Source: Leptospira noguchii serovar Panama str. CZ214
GTDB taxonomy: Bacteria > Spirochaetota > Leptospiria > Leptospirales > Leptospiraceae
Direction: 5' to 3'
Length of the DNA stretch: 64,000 nt
Assembly (NCBI RefSeq): GCF_000306255.2
Contig: NZ_AKWY02000021.1
Location: forward strand, 338,001-402,000
Positions 32,073-42,140 of the stretch are shown here, piece after piece (positions within the stretch are counted from its first letter, which is position 1; each line of letters begins with the position of its first letter). The notes below the pieces were generated by a model. It had not been told where the DNA came from. It saw nothing but the letters and a program-made list of their open reading frames with translations, and did no database searches. The position numbers and the translations under genes are program-made.

Positions 32073-32315
32073 ATGAAATATTTAGAAACGGAACAAGTTA
32101 TTCCTTCCAAAGGAATGTCTTATACGATGTATGAAGTGGAAGGAGAAGATCAGATCCAAAAGATGATGACTTACATTCCCAACACGGACGAAATTCATAT
32201 CTATCCAAAACCTCCAGTCAAAAAATTATATAAACCCGAACTCTGCAAGGTAATAGACGAAGTCGTTTTTTTGGAACTCTGGAAATTAGGGGAAGAAAGA
32301 AAGGTGGCTAAATAA
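32073..32315 (+). CDS. Conserved-looking small protein, unknown function
   Basis: 80 residues, charged, no signal peptide or membrane segment. AAAGGA lies about 8 bases upstream of the ATG. Sequence features: MTYIPNTDEIHIYPKPPVKK in the centre and a C-terminal VVFLELWKLGEERK helix. I recognise no family. It lies just before the convergent tRNA-Phe gene. Confidence 0.65.
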   Translation: MKYLETEQVIPSKGMSYTMYEVEGEDQIQKMMTYIPNTDEIHIYPKPPVKKLYKPELCKVIDEVVFLELWKLGEERKVAK

Positions 32316-32324
32316 AAAGGAAAC

Positions 32325-32403
<79 letters not shown>

Positions 32404-32490
32404 AAACTCAGGGACAGAATAGAAAAACGATCGACACTGTCAACGAAAAAGATCAAAGCCGCTCTTCCCAAACCTATTTAGGGAGACATT

Positions 32491-33156
32491 ATGTTTTCTT
32501 CGTCTAAAGTCTGTAATCCGATTCTTCGCGAACAAGAAAGAAGAAGTATGGTCGATCTTCAAATCGTTTCTCGAGGAATTAGAGATAAAAACATTCTCTC
32601 CGCAATGCTTTCGATTCCAAGAGAATGTTTTGTTCCAGATTCTCATTTTTTACAAGCATACGAAGATAACCCCCTTCCAATCGGTTATAATCAGACTATC
32701 TCTCAACCGTTTATGGTAGCATGGATGTCTTTACTTCTTGAAATACAAAAAGGAGATCGTATCTTTGAAATCGGAACCGGCTCGGGTTATCAAAGTGCGG
32801 TTTTAATTTTTTTAGAAGCCACGTTATTCTCCGTTGAGTATTTTGATTCTCTTTCTAAAACCGCCATTCAAAATTTAGAACGCTGGAATCCGGGTTGCAC
32901 TCAAACAAATCGTTTTATGACCGGAAGCGCGACTGAAATTCTAAAACCAGAACTTCAATTTGATAAAATGATTTCTTGCGCGGCGCTTCCGGATCTTCCA
33001 GACACAAAAAGTTCCTACTTTCAATCTCTGATACCGGGAGGAATTTTTATTTTCCCGATGGGAAAACAAGATCAGTCTTTGATCTTCGCAAAAAGAAATC
33101 TCAACGATTGGTCTTTTAAATCCAAGGGTGGGGTTCAATTTGTTCCACTACTTTAA
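32491..33156 (+). CDS. pcm: Protein-L-isoaspartate O-methyltransferase
   Basis: 221 residues. The family N-terminal block is present: RGIRDKNILSAMLSIPRECF (29-48), then PLPIGYNQTISQPFMVAWM and the SAM-binding IFEIGTGSGYQSAVL. Repairs isoaspartyl residues in damaged proteins. A clear AGGGAG ribosome site sits 6 bases before the ATG at 32491. The next gene follows 86 bp downstream and may be co-transcribed. Confidence 0.92.
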   Translation: MFSSSKVCNPILREQERRSMVDLQIVSRGIRDKNILSAMLSIPRECFVPDSHFLQAYEDNPLPIGYNQTISQPFMVAWMSLLLEIQKGDRIFEIGTGSGYQSAVLIFLEATLFSVEYFDSLSKTAIQNLERWNPGCTQTNRFMTGSATEILKPELQFDKMISCAALPDLPDTKSSYFQSLIPGGIFIFPMGKQDQSLIFAKRNLNDWSFKSKGGVQFVPLL

Positions 33157-33242
33157 GATTTTTTAATTCCTTTTTTAAAGATGTTTTCTATTTTGAAAAA
33201 AATCTACGACTTGAAATTCTATCTACTTCAGGATGAATCATT

Positions 33243-34943
33243 ATGGATCTATTGAACCCTAAAAAAACCGAATTTAAACATCTGGATGAAAAATCTAGAA
33301 ATATCATGAAACGTACCATCGCCTTTTTTGAAAAGAAAGGAAAAAATAAACTAAAAGAAGACGACAGAAATCAAACTTGGTATTCTGATTTTTTAGAATT
33401 TCAAAAGAGCGAAAAAATTTTCGCCACCTTGATGACTCCCGCCGGTTACGGAGAAAATGACTCCAGATGGGACACAACTCGAATCTGCGATTTTAACGAA
33501 ATCGCAGGGTTTTACGGCCTTTGTTATTGGTATACTTGGCAGGTTTCTATGTTAGGACTTGGTCCGATCTGGAACAGTAAAAACGAAGAGATCAAACACA
33601 AAACCGCAAAATTATTGTTAGACGGTGAGATATTCGCCTTCGGTCTTTCCGAAAAAGAACACGGCGCAGATTTAATTTCCAGCGATATGTCCTTAGAAAA
33701 CAAAGGTAACGGCAATTACATCGCCAACGGAAGAAAATACTATATCGGAAATTCCAATAAGGCAGCGATCGTTTCCACTTTTGGTAAGATGAAAGATACC
33801 GGAAATTACGTTTTTTTTGCAGTCAACTCCGGCCATAAAAATTACGAATTGATTCAGAACGTAGTCAACTCTCAGAGTTATGTGGGAGAATATGCTTTAA
33901 AAGATTATCCTATTTCCGAAAAAGAAATCCTTTCCAAAGACAGAGAAGCCTGGGACGCTTCTCTCAGTACAATCGCAATTTGTAAATACAATCTGGGCTG
34001 GGCCTCCATTGGAATTTGTACTCATTCTTTTTACGAAGCGCTCAATCACGCTTCTAAAAGAAAATTATTTAATCGTAATGTAACAGACTTTTCTCAAATT
34101 AAACAGATGTTCGTGGACGCCTATTGTAGACTTTTTTCCATGAAACTTTTTGCGGCAAGGGCTAAGGATTATATGAGATCAGCGTCAGCCACAGACAGAC
34201 GTTATCTTCTATTCAACCCTATGGTAAAAATGAAAGTTACGATGCAAGGAGAAGAAGTAATCAATCTTCTTTGGGACGTGATCGCTGCAAAAGGTTTTGA
34301 AAAAAATATGTATTTTGAGATGGCGGCCAAGGATATTCGAGGACTTCCAAAATTGGAAGGTACCGCTCACGTAAACATGGCTTTGATCATTAAGTTCATG
34401 AATAATTATTTCTTCGAGCCAAATTCTTCCCTTCCAATAATTCCTAAAATCGATGATTTTAAAAACGACGATTTTCTTTTTAACCAAGGGACTACTTCTA
34501 AAGGTTTTGAAAAAATCACATTCAGAGATTATAATGAAGTGTATTCAAGTGTAGATCTTCCGAACGTTAACGTCTTTAAACAACAGATCTTCATTTTTAA
34601 AGAATTCTTAAAATCCACTCCTCCTGATTCTAAACAGTCCAAGGATTTGGACTTTATGCTAATTCTTGGAGAATTATTTACGTTAGTCGCTTATGGTCAA
34701 CTTTTGATCGAAAACGCTGCAATTGAAAAAGTAGATAACGATCTTTTGGATCAAATTTTCGATTTTATGGTTCGTGATTTTTCCAAATACGCTCTTCAAC
34801 TTTATTCTAAAAGAAGCAGCACGAAGGAACAAATGGAAAAATGTATGTCTATGATTTTTAAGCCAGTTGAAAACGAAGAACTTTTCAATCGTGTTTGTAC
34901 AAAAGTCTATTCTTACAAAGACGCTTACGAAATGGCCCCCTAA
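33243..34943 (+). CDS. Acyl-CoA dehydrogenase family protein
   Basis: 566 residues. Flavoprotein of the acyl-CoA dehydrogenase fold: EIFAFGLSEKEHGADLISS (~133-151) is the FAD/substrate loop between the N-terminal and beta domains, and the beta domain continues with NGRKYYIGNSNKAAI. The C-terminal helical domain runs from ~235, followed by an extra ~150-residue helical extension beyond the normal ~380-390 residue length. Typical catalytic Glu not identified with certainty. Long-form members act on very-long-chain or unusual acyl groups. Not in a beta-oxidation cluster here. Confidence 0.8.
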   Translation: MDLLNPKKTEFKHLDEKSRNIMKRTIAFFEKKGKNKLKEDDRNQTWYSDFLEFQKSEKIFATLMTPAGYGENDSRWDTTRICDFNEIAGFYGLCYWYTWQVSMLGLGPIWNSKNEEIKHKTAKLLLDGEIFAFGLSEKEHGADLISSDMSLENKGNGNYIANGRKYYIGNSNKAAIVSTFGKMKDTGNYVFFAVNSGHKNYELIQNVVNSQSYVGEYALKDYPISEKEILSKDREAWDASLSTIAICKYNLGWASIGICTHSFYEALNHASKRKLFNRNVTDFSQIKQMFVDAYCRLFSMKLFAARAKDYMRSASATDRRYLLFNPMVKMKVTMQGEEVINLLWDVIAAKGFEKNMYFEMAAKDIRGLPKLEGTAHVNMALIIKFMNNYFFEPNSSLPIIPKIDDFKNDDFLFNQGTTSKGFEKITFRDYNEVYSSVDLPNVNVFKQQIFIFKEFLKSTPPDSKQSKDLDFMLILGELFTLVAYGQLLIENAAIEKVDNDLLDQIFDFMVRDFSKYALQLYSKRSSTKEQMEKCMSMIFKPVENEELFNRVCTKVYSYKDAYEMAP

Positions 34944-34991
34944 AATTTGGTTCCTTACACTTTTTATACGACAAGGGTTTTTACTTGATAT

Positions 34992-35083
34992 AAGAGTTGT
35001 TGAATATGAATTCTCTATCTGTTTCTACTTTAAGGAAACGATCAATTGAAGCAGTTTTGTTAATCTGTACTTCAACAACTCTA
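34992..35083. mobile_element. Family B palindromic element, copy 3
   Basis: Ends AGAGTTGTTGAATATGAA and TACTTCAACAACTCT with TA on the right flank. The interior GGAAACGATCAATTGAAGCA matches the family. Slightly shorter than copy 1. Confidence 0.65.
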
Positions 35084-35201
35084 TAGGAAAGCTCTAGTTA
35101 TAGATCAGAAAATTTAGATGAATCATAAAAATCCGAAAGTTTTTGTTTATAAAAAAAGTTTAATACTCTAAATTGTAAATTCAAATCAATTATATCGGCT
35201 C

Positions 35202-35921
35202 ATGGATTCCATCCGTTCTAAAAAAGAAATCAAATCAATTCTTGCAAAACTTTCCGATTTAGATGAATCCTTTTGGATTTTCATCATTGAATCGGAGCTT
35301 TTAAAGAAAAAAATAAAATTTCCTCTGCTTGAGTTTATCGGAAAAGAACTCTATTTTAAAATTCCTGAAATGAATCAGATTTATTTTATGGATCAAATCA
35401 TCAAGCTTGGACATATGGGTGGTTATGTCATTTCCGCCATCATTCTTCAACTTCGTTCGGAAAAACATTTCGAACAATCTTTCAATAAGGCCGTTGAATA
35501 CATCCTCTTAGGAAACGAATGGTACGTATGCGACATCATAGGAGAAAGAATTATGGGCTACTTTCTTCTTAAGGAACCAGAAAGAACCTTTCCTATTTTA
35601 AAAAAGTACATCCGCCATGAAAACGGCTGGATCGTTCGTTCGGTAGGAGTTGCTTCCCATTACGCGGTCAAAAAAGGCCTCGGAAAAAAATACGTGGAAG
35701 ATACGTTTTGTCTTCTCTTATCTAAAATGGATACAAAAGATTTTCATACTAAAAAAGGAATTGGTTGGGCGGTTAAAACCATTTCCAAATTTCATCCGGA
35801 TATTATTCAAAAATTTGAATCTAGTTTATTAGAAAATCCTTATATACAACCATTTTTTAGAAGAAAAATAGAAATCGGACTTAGTAGATCTTCAAAGTAT
35901 GCCTCAAAGTATTCGAATTAA
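35202..35921 (+). CDS. AlkD-like DNA alkylation repair/HEAT-like protein
   Basis: 239 residues, all helical. It matches the DNA-alkylation-repair (AlkD) superfamily in layout: NEWYVCDIIGERIMGYF (~106-122, the W-x-x-x-D motif), then ENGWIVRSVGVASHYAVKKG (~145-164) and FHTKKGIGWAVKTISKFHP (~186-204). AlkD members remove or recognise alkylated bases through HEAT-like repeats. Catalytic competence cannot be judged here. The gene overlaps the next by 23 bp, and a joint role with the SPL-like protein in DNA repair is a reasonable inference. Confidence 0.75.
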   Translation: MDSIRSKKEIKSILAKLSDLDESFWIFIIESELLKKKIKFPLLEFIGKELYFKIPEMNQIYFMDQIIKLGHMGGYVISAIILQLRSEKHFEQSFNKAVEYILLGNEWYVCDIIGERIMGYFLLKEPERTFPILKKYIRHENGWIVRSVGVASHYAVKKGLGKKYVEDTFCLLLSKMDTKDFHTKKGIGWAVKTISKFHPDIIQKFESSLLENPYIQPFFRRKIEIGLSRSSKYASKYSN

Positions 35922-36801
35922 AAGTATTCTTAATAAAACGAAACGTAGAGATCCTTGGTTTTTAGACGATTATACAATCAATCCATATAGCGGTTGTTCT
36001 TTTCGTTGTTTATACTGTTATGTAAAAGGCAGTAAATACGGCTTAAATACAGAAGATAAACTTTCCATCAAAGAAAACGCTATTGAAGTTTTAGATAAAC
36101 AGCTTTATCACCTTTCTAAAAAGAATCGGCACGGTATCATCGTTCTTTCTTCTTCCACCGACCCTTATTTACAACTTGAAAAAGAACGCGGACTTACCAG
36201 AGAACTACTTCAAATAATTCTAAAATATAAATTTCCGGTTCACATACTCACTAAATCGGATTTGATTTTACGAGACCTAGATTTGTTAAGCGAAATTGAG
36301 AAAAATGCAATTCTTCCAGAAAACTTAAAAAATCGATTAAGTCGTAAATCGTTTATTACGTTTTCATTTTCTATTTTGGATGATTCTATTGCTAAAATTT
36401 TTGAACCGGGCGCAACCCCTCCTAGCCTACGTATTTCTGCGCTTAAAGAAATTTTAAAGAAAGGTTTTTTTTCCGGAGTCAGTTTAATGCCATTACTTCC
36501 TCATATTTCGGACACGGGAGAAAATTTAGAATTTATGTTTCAAACATTTCAAGAAATTGGAATCAGATATATCTTCCCTGCGAGTTTGACTCTTTTTGGA
36601 GGTAACAATCCTTCAGATCATAAAAATCTAATTTTTAAAGCGATAGAAAATCACTTTCCTCATCTACTTCCCAAATATCAGAAATTTTTTTCCAATAGTT
36701 TCAGAATGCCCAGCTATTATCAAAACGCGCTGAGTCATAAAACTTCTGAATTGTGTTCTAAATACGGTTTACAAAAAGGAATTTTATCACTTGAACCCTA
36801 A
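35899..36801 (+). CDS. SPL-family radical SAM protein
   Basis: 300 residues. The cluster motif NPYSGCSFRCLYCYVKGSKYG places C33, C37 and C40 in CxxxCxxC, with the preceding N-P-Y-x-G-C typical of the spore-photoproduct-lyase-like (Rv2578c/SplB-type) group. SSSTDPYLQLEK (~87-98) is another family block. Its ATG lies inside the 3' end of the AlkD-like gene. Not a true spore photoproduct lyase by context; these proteins are of unknown substrate. Confidence 0.8.
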   Translation: MPQSIRIKSILNKTKRRDPWFLDDYTINPYSGCSFRCLYCYVKGSKYGLNTEDKLSIKENAIEVLDKQLYHLSKKNRHGIIVLSSSTDPYLQLEKERGLTRELLQIILKYKFPVHILTKSDLILRDLDLLSEIEKNAILPENLKNRLSRKSFITFSFSILDDSIAKIFEPGATPPSLRISALKEILKKGFFSGVSLMPLLPHISDTGENLEFMFQTFQEIGIRYIFPASLTLFGGNNPSDHKNLIFKAIENHFPHLLPKYQKFFSNSFRMPSYYQNALSHKTSELCSKYGLQKGILSLEP

Positions 36802-36999
36802 GCCTGTTATTCCAAACCTAAAGATTATGAAAATTTGATAATGGAAAAGATCTACTGGAAAGAATTAGATAAGACGGTTTCTGTAAAATTATTACAGTTT
36901 ATTATAAATTTATAAAGTATTATTTTTTAAAATCCTAAGACATGTTGCATTTACTGGCAATCAGCAATATTTAATCAACATGAATTTGATATAATGCGA
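36802..36999. other. Intergenic with a tiny possible gene remnant
   Basis: A 24-codon frame (36841-36915, MEKIYWKELDKTVS and on) is protein-like but too short to support as a gene. The rest is AT-rich. Confidence 0.3.
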
Positions 37000-37255
37000 C
37001 TGGGATCGATTCAATTGGAACTCAGCGTCTCGCTTCTGGAAACTCAATACATCGCTTCCTATGAGTCGCTCTGCAGGTTGCTCGACAAATCGCGTTTAAA
37101 ACTCAGCAGAACGCTCTCTATGGATCGCGTTCTATATTGAAACTAAAAAAAATCGTTGTATCTTATTTCCTGCATACAATTTATTAACCAGATCCAGAGT
37201 CCGGTCCGGCTCATGTCGGATTCGCACTAATTTTTTTACGTCGAATCTACGTTAA
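37000..37255 (+). repeat. Family C repeat
   Basis: Contains AACTCAGCGTCTCGCTTCTG, CAGAACGCTCTCTATGGATC, ACAATTTATTAACCAGATCC and a right end TTTACGTCGAATCTACGTTA that matches the shared terminal repeat in inverse. The left boundary is uncertain. From here to 37448 no gene is seen, only a short A-like phrase near 37380. Confidence 0.55.
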
Positions 37256-37448
37256 TCAAAAACAGGGCAACACTTTATTCTTAGTAGTTCCATATTTTCC
37301 AGACAATAGAATATATAATATTTTGCGCTAAAACAAGCTTTTACGATAATAATCCGCGTCATTTTATTATACAACTCTAAATAACGCAAGTCCAGTAAGA
37401 AAGAATTTTCTGAAAGTATGCTCGCTTACTGATCGTTAAACGAACTTC

Positions 37449-38510
37449 CTAAAAACCCCAATCGAGTCTTACCGGATAATTATTTCTTCTCTTTTCAAAA
37501 TAATTTGTATCCTCATTTTTCCAGGCCTCTCTTAGAAGACGATCTTCTTCTTTTAAAAAAGTAGAGGTTTTAAGTTCTCCGGATGTTTGTAAAAAAGATT
37601 TTAAAGGAGGCAAAGGTTTATCCCGGTATAAGATAGATAACTTTTCCGCAACTCTGTAAGTTCCGCCGATTCTGCCTAATTGGCTGTAACCTGCAATATG
37701 AGGAGTTAAAACGGAATGTTTTATTTCCGAAAGTTTTTTTCCCATTTCTAACGTAGGCGGTTCTGGATCAAATACATCTAAAATTTTGAATATATCGCTT
37801 CTTGCAATCAATCGATCAAACGCTTCTTGAGTAAGTATTTCTCCTCGGCTCGTATTGATAAAAACTGTACCAGGCTTTAAAGAATCGATCAAAGATACGT
37901 CCACAAATCGAAACGTAGGCTCCAGTCCATCTTTGGTCAGTGGAACATGAAAACTAAGAACAGAAGCGTTCAAAACTTCATTCAAAGGACTGGATTCTGT
38001 CTTATAAAACGGGTCGTAATATATACAATTCACTCCTTTAGACATTAGAATTTTATAAAATTCTTTTCCTGTATGCCCGTGTCCTATCAAGCCGATCTTT
38101 AAATTTTTAAGTTCGGATTCTTCAAATCGACTTAAAAGCCCCGCAAAACAATATTCTGCGACAGAACCGGCATTACAACCGGGAGCATTTAAAAAAATTT
38201 TTCCAGATTCCTTAAGTGCATTAAAATCTACGTGGTCCGTCCCGGAACTAACGGTAGCAAAAATTTTCACCGTAGGAAATTGTAGTATGTTATTTCGGTT
38301 TATTTGAAACCTAGTGTTTGCGATTAAAATCGTGGGGGTATCTTTTGAAATTTCTCCAAGTCGGTCATTAGAATAGGATCTTATTTCCAACTTTTCTAAA
38401 TTTGAAAAAATTTCCTTAGCCCCCCTAGTTCCTTCTGGATAATATAAGATCGGTTTTTTTGATTCCACTACTTTGTCATTCCATCTCAACGTCTTTTTTA
38501 GAAAAAACAA
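37449..38510 (-). CDS. PdxB-like D-2-hydroxyacid dehydrogenase
   Basis: 353 residues. NAD-binding fold with GLIGHGHTGKEFYKIL (~142-157). The segments TVSSGTDHVDF (~86-96), NAPGCNAGSVAEYCFAGL (~108-125) and PHIAGYSQLGRIGGT (~270-284) resemble 4-phosphoerythronate dehydrogenase (PdxB) more than phosphoglycerate dehydrogenase. A catalytic Arg lies in FINTSRGEIL and the catalytic His in PHIAGY. PdxB makes a pyridoxal-phosphate precursor. No other pdx gene is here, so the assignment is moderate. Confidence 0.7.
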   Translation of the reverse strand: MFFLKKTLRWNDKVVESKKPILYYPEGTRGAKEIFSNLEKLEIRSYSNDRLGEISKDTPTILIANTRFQINRNNILQFPTVKIFATVSSGTDHVDFNALKESGKIFLNAPGCNAGSVAEYCFAGLLSRFEESELKNLKIGLIGHGHTGKEFYKILMSKGVNCIYYDPFYKTESSPLNEVLNASVLSFHVPLTKDGLEPTFRFVDVSLIDSLKPGTVFINTSRGEILTQEAFDRLIARSDIFKILDVFDPEPPTLEMGKKLSEIKHSVLTPHIAGYSQLGRIGGTYRVAEKLSILYRDKPLPPLKSFLQTSGELKTSTFLKEEDRLLREAWKNEDTNYFEKRRNNYPVRLDWGF

Positions 38511-38553
38511 AAAAGATTTGCTTTGAAAAAGATTTTTTTAAAAATCACGGCCT

Positions 38554-39588
38554 ATGAAAACACTTCAGCAAAAAATCACATTCCCCGTATTGGTAGGTTT
38601 GATCTCAGCGATTTTAATCGCGCTGATCTGGTTTGCATTTTTTAGCAGGAGTAAAATCACATCAGGTTCTTCGGCAGACTCAGCTCCAGAACTCAGCTCT
38701 GAGTCCGGAGGATGGATCTTAAATCAAGCAATCGTAGACACATCGCGCAGAATTTTTGACGAAAACGGAAACTGGCTTTCTTTTGATGAATTGATACGAT
38801 ACGCGTCCAATGGAGAAATCAATCTAATCTCCGAACTTTCAGATTTAAGAAGGCAATGTCCCGAAAATGTACACTATGAACAATGTAACGAAATTATTCG
38901 CGCGTTTATTTCAGATCATTACTTTGGAAAAGATGCAGAATATCTAATGAAGTTATTTTCTAATTACTTAAGATACGAATTAAAAATGAAAGAATTAGAA
39001 CTATCGGATAAATTGAATAGAGCGGAAAAATACGAACTCATCAAAAAACAGAGAAGGGAATTTTTCTCCGATAAAGAAGCAAAACTTATCTTTGGTTTAG
39101 AAGAAGCAGAAGAAACTTATTTGGATTCCTTAGGAGGTTTTTTAAAAGACACGGAAACATTAAACGGTGAACAAAGAATACAAAAATACGAAGAGTTCAG
39201 AAAAAATGTCTACGGGCAATACTACAATACGATCAAAAAAAGAGAACCTAAATACAATACCTATGAGACAGAGATATTTTTAAGAGAAAAAGAATTAGAA
39301 AAAATGAGTATTTCCGAACGAAACAGTAAAACCAGACAGATCCGAGAAAAATATTTTGGTAAGGACGGTGCGGATCGTATGGAAACTGTTTATAAAGAAA
39401 GTGAAGAAAAAGAAAAAAAGGAAAAACAGACCGCACAACAAGAATCCGATTGGACCGTAAAAAATCCTAACGTCAAAGGAGAAGCCAAGGAAAAAGCTCT
39501 GATGGAAATTAGGATCAACAATTTAGGAAAAGAAGAGGCGGAAGAATATTCAAGAAGGCTTAAGTATGAAGAGGAAATAAAAAAATAA
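38554..39588 (+). CDS. Lipase-chaperone-like (LifO) membrane-anchored helical protein
   Basis: 344 residues. A single N-terminal helix (~10-29) anchors a long, charged, helical periplasmic part. Several places recall bacterial lipase chaperones (Lif/LipB): a helical linker, KKQRREFFSDKEAKLIFGLEE (~163-183, compare the family R-x-x-x-F-x-x-x-E-A-x-x-L-F-G pattern), and a later ISERNSKTRQIREKYFGKDG (~262-281). No lipase gene is seen in the window. It lies 6 bp before lnt and is probably co-transcribed. A general secretion or lipoprotein-related chaperone role is possible. Confidence 0.55.
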   Translation: MKTLQQKITFPVLVGLISAILIALIWFAFFSRSKITSGSSADSAPELSSESGGWILNQAIVDTSRRIFDENGNWLSFDELIRYASNGEINLISELSDLRRQCPENVHYEQCNEIIRAFISDHYFGKDAEYLMKLFSNYLRYELKMKELELSDKLNRAEKYELIKKQRREFFSDKEAKLIFGLEEAEETYLDSLGGFLKDTETLNGEQRIQKYEEFRKNVYGQYYNTIKKREPKYNTYETEIFLREKELEKMSISERNSKTRQIREKYFGKDGADRMETVYKESEEKEKKEKQTAQQESDWTVKNPNVKGEAKEKALMEIRINNLGKEEAEEYSRRLKYEEEIKK

Positions 39589-39594
39589 AAACAG

Positions 39595-41325
39595 ATGTTT
39601 TACAGTTTTATTTCCAAAGATTCGATTTTATACCGACTTATACTGTGTTCTGGAATTGGAATCGGAACCGTGTTCGGACTTTCTCCGTTTTCATTTTTTT
39701 CAGCGGGTGTAATTGCGTCTATCTCTTGTATTTTTTTATTTTTTTCCCTCAATAGAACTTCTATTTGGAAAGCTCTCTTATGGCTTTTGGTACTTTCTCA
39801 AATTTTAAACCTATCTGCTTTTTATTGGATTCCAGGAGCAATTTCTAGAATTTCCGGAACAAACACTTTTGTTTCCATACTTTTCTTTTTATTATACGGA
39901 CTGATCTCTCATTTAAAGTTTTTTCCATTTTATATTTTATTCCGTTTTTCTAAAATAGAATCCATTTCAAAAACTTGTATCTTACTTGTATTCCCCGCCG
40001 CCGGAACACTCTCTGATATGATAACCTTCCAAATTTTTCCTTGGTACTGGGGAAACTTAATTTCAGGTTCGATTGTGTTTGAACAATTTGCTTCCATTTT
40101 TGGTGTTTACGGATTAAGCTTTCTTCTAATACTCATATCATCTACTTTTATAATATTCTTAAATTATTATAAATATAAAAGTTCAAAAGAATTCATAATT
40201 TCGATTACAAGTTTGGTCTGCATCACATTTGTATTTGGATACGGTCTTTATCGGATTGGATATACCAACCAATCACAAAACGAGGTAAAAACTAAGGATC
40301 TTTCCGTGCTCATAGTTCAACCGGATACTTCTCCAGGCACAAAAAATTTAAAAGCAGACACCTCTTATTTAAGCGCCACGATGAGTAAGGTATTTTCATT
40401 AGCACTACCCATTTCCGAAAATTTACCTTCTTTGATCGTAATTCCGGAATCCGCGATTCCATTTCACGGCACAATCGATTCCGAAGAAAATCGGAAAGAA
40501 AAAATATATTCTCCCACTATGGAAGGTATCGTTTTATATCTTTCAAAACATACTGGAGCAGACATTCTATTTAACGAATTGAATCTGGATGAAAACAAAC
40601 TCAAGAATCAAGTCAGTCTTTTTAAAAACTTGGACGGCAAAACAGAAAGATACGATAAAAGAAGGTTACTTCCTTTCGGAGAATATCTTCCAATGGAAAA
40701 AAAATTTCCTTTTTTACGTTCTATCTTCCAGGAAACTTCTAACTACATACCAGGAGAATTTCCAAAACTTTTAATCGGAAATAAAATCCAAAACCAAAAG
40801 CCGATCTTACTTACTGAAATTTCCAAATTGAACGAACCGAAAACGTATAGATCCGAATTTTCATCCATAGAAAAACGTACAAATAAAATTAGAAATTTAG
40901 AATATTCTTATTCGATTCTTCCTTTACTTTGTTACGAAGCGATGTTCACAGAACTTGTTTTGGACTATTTTCAAAACGGACAAAAGCCGGAAGTTCTAAT
41001 CAACATAACCAATGATTCTTGGTTCAATTCTGAATTAGAGGCTTATCAGCATTCCGGAGCAGTTCGGCTCAGAGCGATCGAAACCGGTTTGCCTTTGATC
41101 CGCTCTGCAGTCTCTGGAATTTCCGAAGTCTGGGACGCACGTGGAATTCCAGTAATCGTTTCAATGGGTTTTCATGAAACCGGGACCAGATCATTTTCGA
41201 TCCAATTAGGTACCATCGAACCCACGATTTATACCAGATTTGGAAATTCTTTTTTATGGATCTTCTGTGTTTTGATCCTGATTTCTCGTCTTATTTTCGT
41301 GTTACGAATAGAAAGGAAAAGTTGA
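39595..41325 (+). CDS. lnt: Apolipoprotein N-acyltransferase
   Basis: 576 residues (E. coli Lnt ~512; the extra length is in the nitrilase domain). The N-terminal half has about six membrane helices. The carbon-nitrogen hydrolase domain carries the E-K-C triad: Glu in VIPESAIPFHG (~281-291), Lys in RYDKRRLLPFGEYLP (~350-364) and Cys in LPLLCYEAMFTEL (~441-453). Adds the third acyl chain to lipoproteins. The stop overlaps the start of the next gene (TGATG). Confidence 0.92.
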   Translation: MFYSFISKDSILYRLILCSGIGIGTVFGLSPFSFFSAGVIASISCIFLFFSLNRTSIWKALLWLLVLSQILNLSAFYWIPGAISRISGTNTFVSILFFLLYGLISHLKFFPFYILFRFSKIESISKTCILLVFPAAGTLSDMITFQIFPWYWGNLISGSIVFEQFASIFGVYGLSFLLILISSTFIIFLNYYKYKSSKEFIISITSLVCITFVFGYGLYRIGYTNQSQNEVKTKDLSVLIVQPDTSPGTKNLKADTSYLSATMSKVFSLALPISENLPSLIVIPESAIPFHGTIDSEENRKEKIYSPTMEGIVLYLSKHTGADILFNELNLDENKLKNQVSLFKNLDGKTERYDKRRLLPFGEYLPMEKKFPFLRSIFQETSNYIPGEFPKLLIGNKIQNQKPILLTEISKLNEPKTYRSEFSSIEKRTNKIRNLEYSYSILPLLCYEAMFTELVLDYFQNGQKPEVLINITNDSWFNSELEAYQHSGAVRLRAIETGLPLIRSAVSGISEVWDARGIPVIVSMGFHETGTRSFSIQLGTIEPTIYTRFGNSFLWIFCVLILISRLIFVLRIERKS

Positions 41326-42095
41326 TGTTAAGACATACCTTCTGTCATCTTCCCGGAATCGATTCCAAGGAAGAAAAAAATCTTTGGGAAAAAGGAATCT
41401 ACGACTGGAAGGATCTGGAAATATATCTGAAGACCGAACCTGCCCCTATCCGAAATTTGATCTTAGACGCATTAGAATTTTCTAAAAAAGAATTGGAAAG
41501 AGAGAATTTTTTCTACTTCTTTCATGTATTTTCCCCAAAACACCACTGGAGGCTTTTTCCAACAATTCGAAAAAAACTTCTCTACATGGACATAGAAACC
41601 ACAGGCTTAGGAAATGATGATAGAACTACAGTCATCGGAACTTTTGACGGATACGAATACCGTTCTTATATTCGAGGTTTTAATCTAGATTTTTTTTTGG
41701 AGAATTTAAGTCAGGATCAAATTTTCGTTTCTTATAACGGGATCGCATTCGACGTTCCTTTTTTGGAAAAGGAATTTAATGTACGCTTCCGAAATAATCA
41801 TATTGATATTATGTTTTTCTTAAGGTCTTTAGGAATCAGAGGAGGACTGAAAGGATGTGAGAAAATATTAGGTGTTCATAGACCAGAAACTACCGCAATC
41901 ACTGGAATAGAGGCGGTAACTCTTTGGAAACAATACGTGGATTATGACGATATGGATGCACTTAAAATTTTAGAAGAATACAACCGAGAAGACACTGTAA
42001 ATCTTGAAATCTTATTTATAAAAGGATACAATTTAAAAATTAAAGAAACTCCTTTTTATGGAGAGATAATCCAAGAACCTCTACAAGTTCGATAA
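41325..42095 (+). CDS. RNase H-like 3'-5' exonuclease domain protein (YprB-type)
   Basis: 256 residues from the ATG at 41325, which overlaps the lnt stop and has AAAGGA upstream; an in-frame open stretch within lnt is not used. The DEDD-type exonuclease pattern is seen: LLYMDIETTGLG (first D and E), VSYNGIAFDVPFLEKEF (third D) and YNREDTVNLEIL (last D). Similar single-domain proteins act as RNase H-like or DNA exonucleases. Translational coupling to lnt probably reflects operon economy rather than a shared function. Confidence 0.8.
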   Translation: MLRHTFCHLPGIDSKEEKNLWEKGIYDWKDLEIYLKTEPAPIRNLILDALEFSKKELERENFFYFFHVFSPKHHWRLFPTIRKKLLYMDIETTGLGNDDRTTVIGTFDGYEYRSYIRGFNLDFFLENLSQDQIFVSYNGIAFDVPFLEKEFNVRFRNNHIDIMFFLRSLGIRGGLKGCEKILGVHRPETTAITGIEAVTLWKQYVDYDDMDALKILEEYNREDTVNLEILFIKGYNLKIKETPFYGEIIQEPLQVR

Positions 42096-42140
42096 GTTTA
42101 TATTCTTATTATAAAATGAAATCTTTATAAAACTTGAGCT

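Noticed and set aside
35899..36801. True spore photoproduct lyase
   Set aside because: Leptospira does not sporulate, and the group is broad. Only SPL-like radical SAM can be supported.
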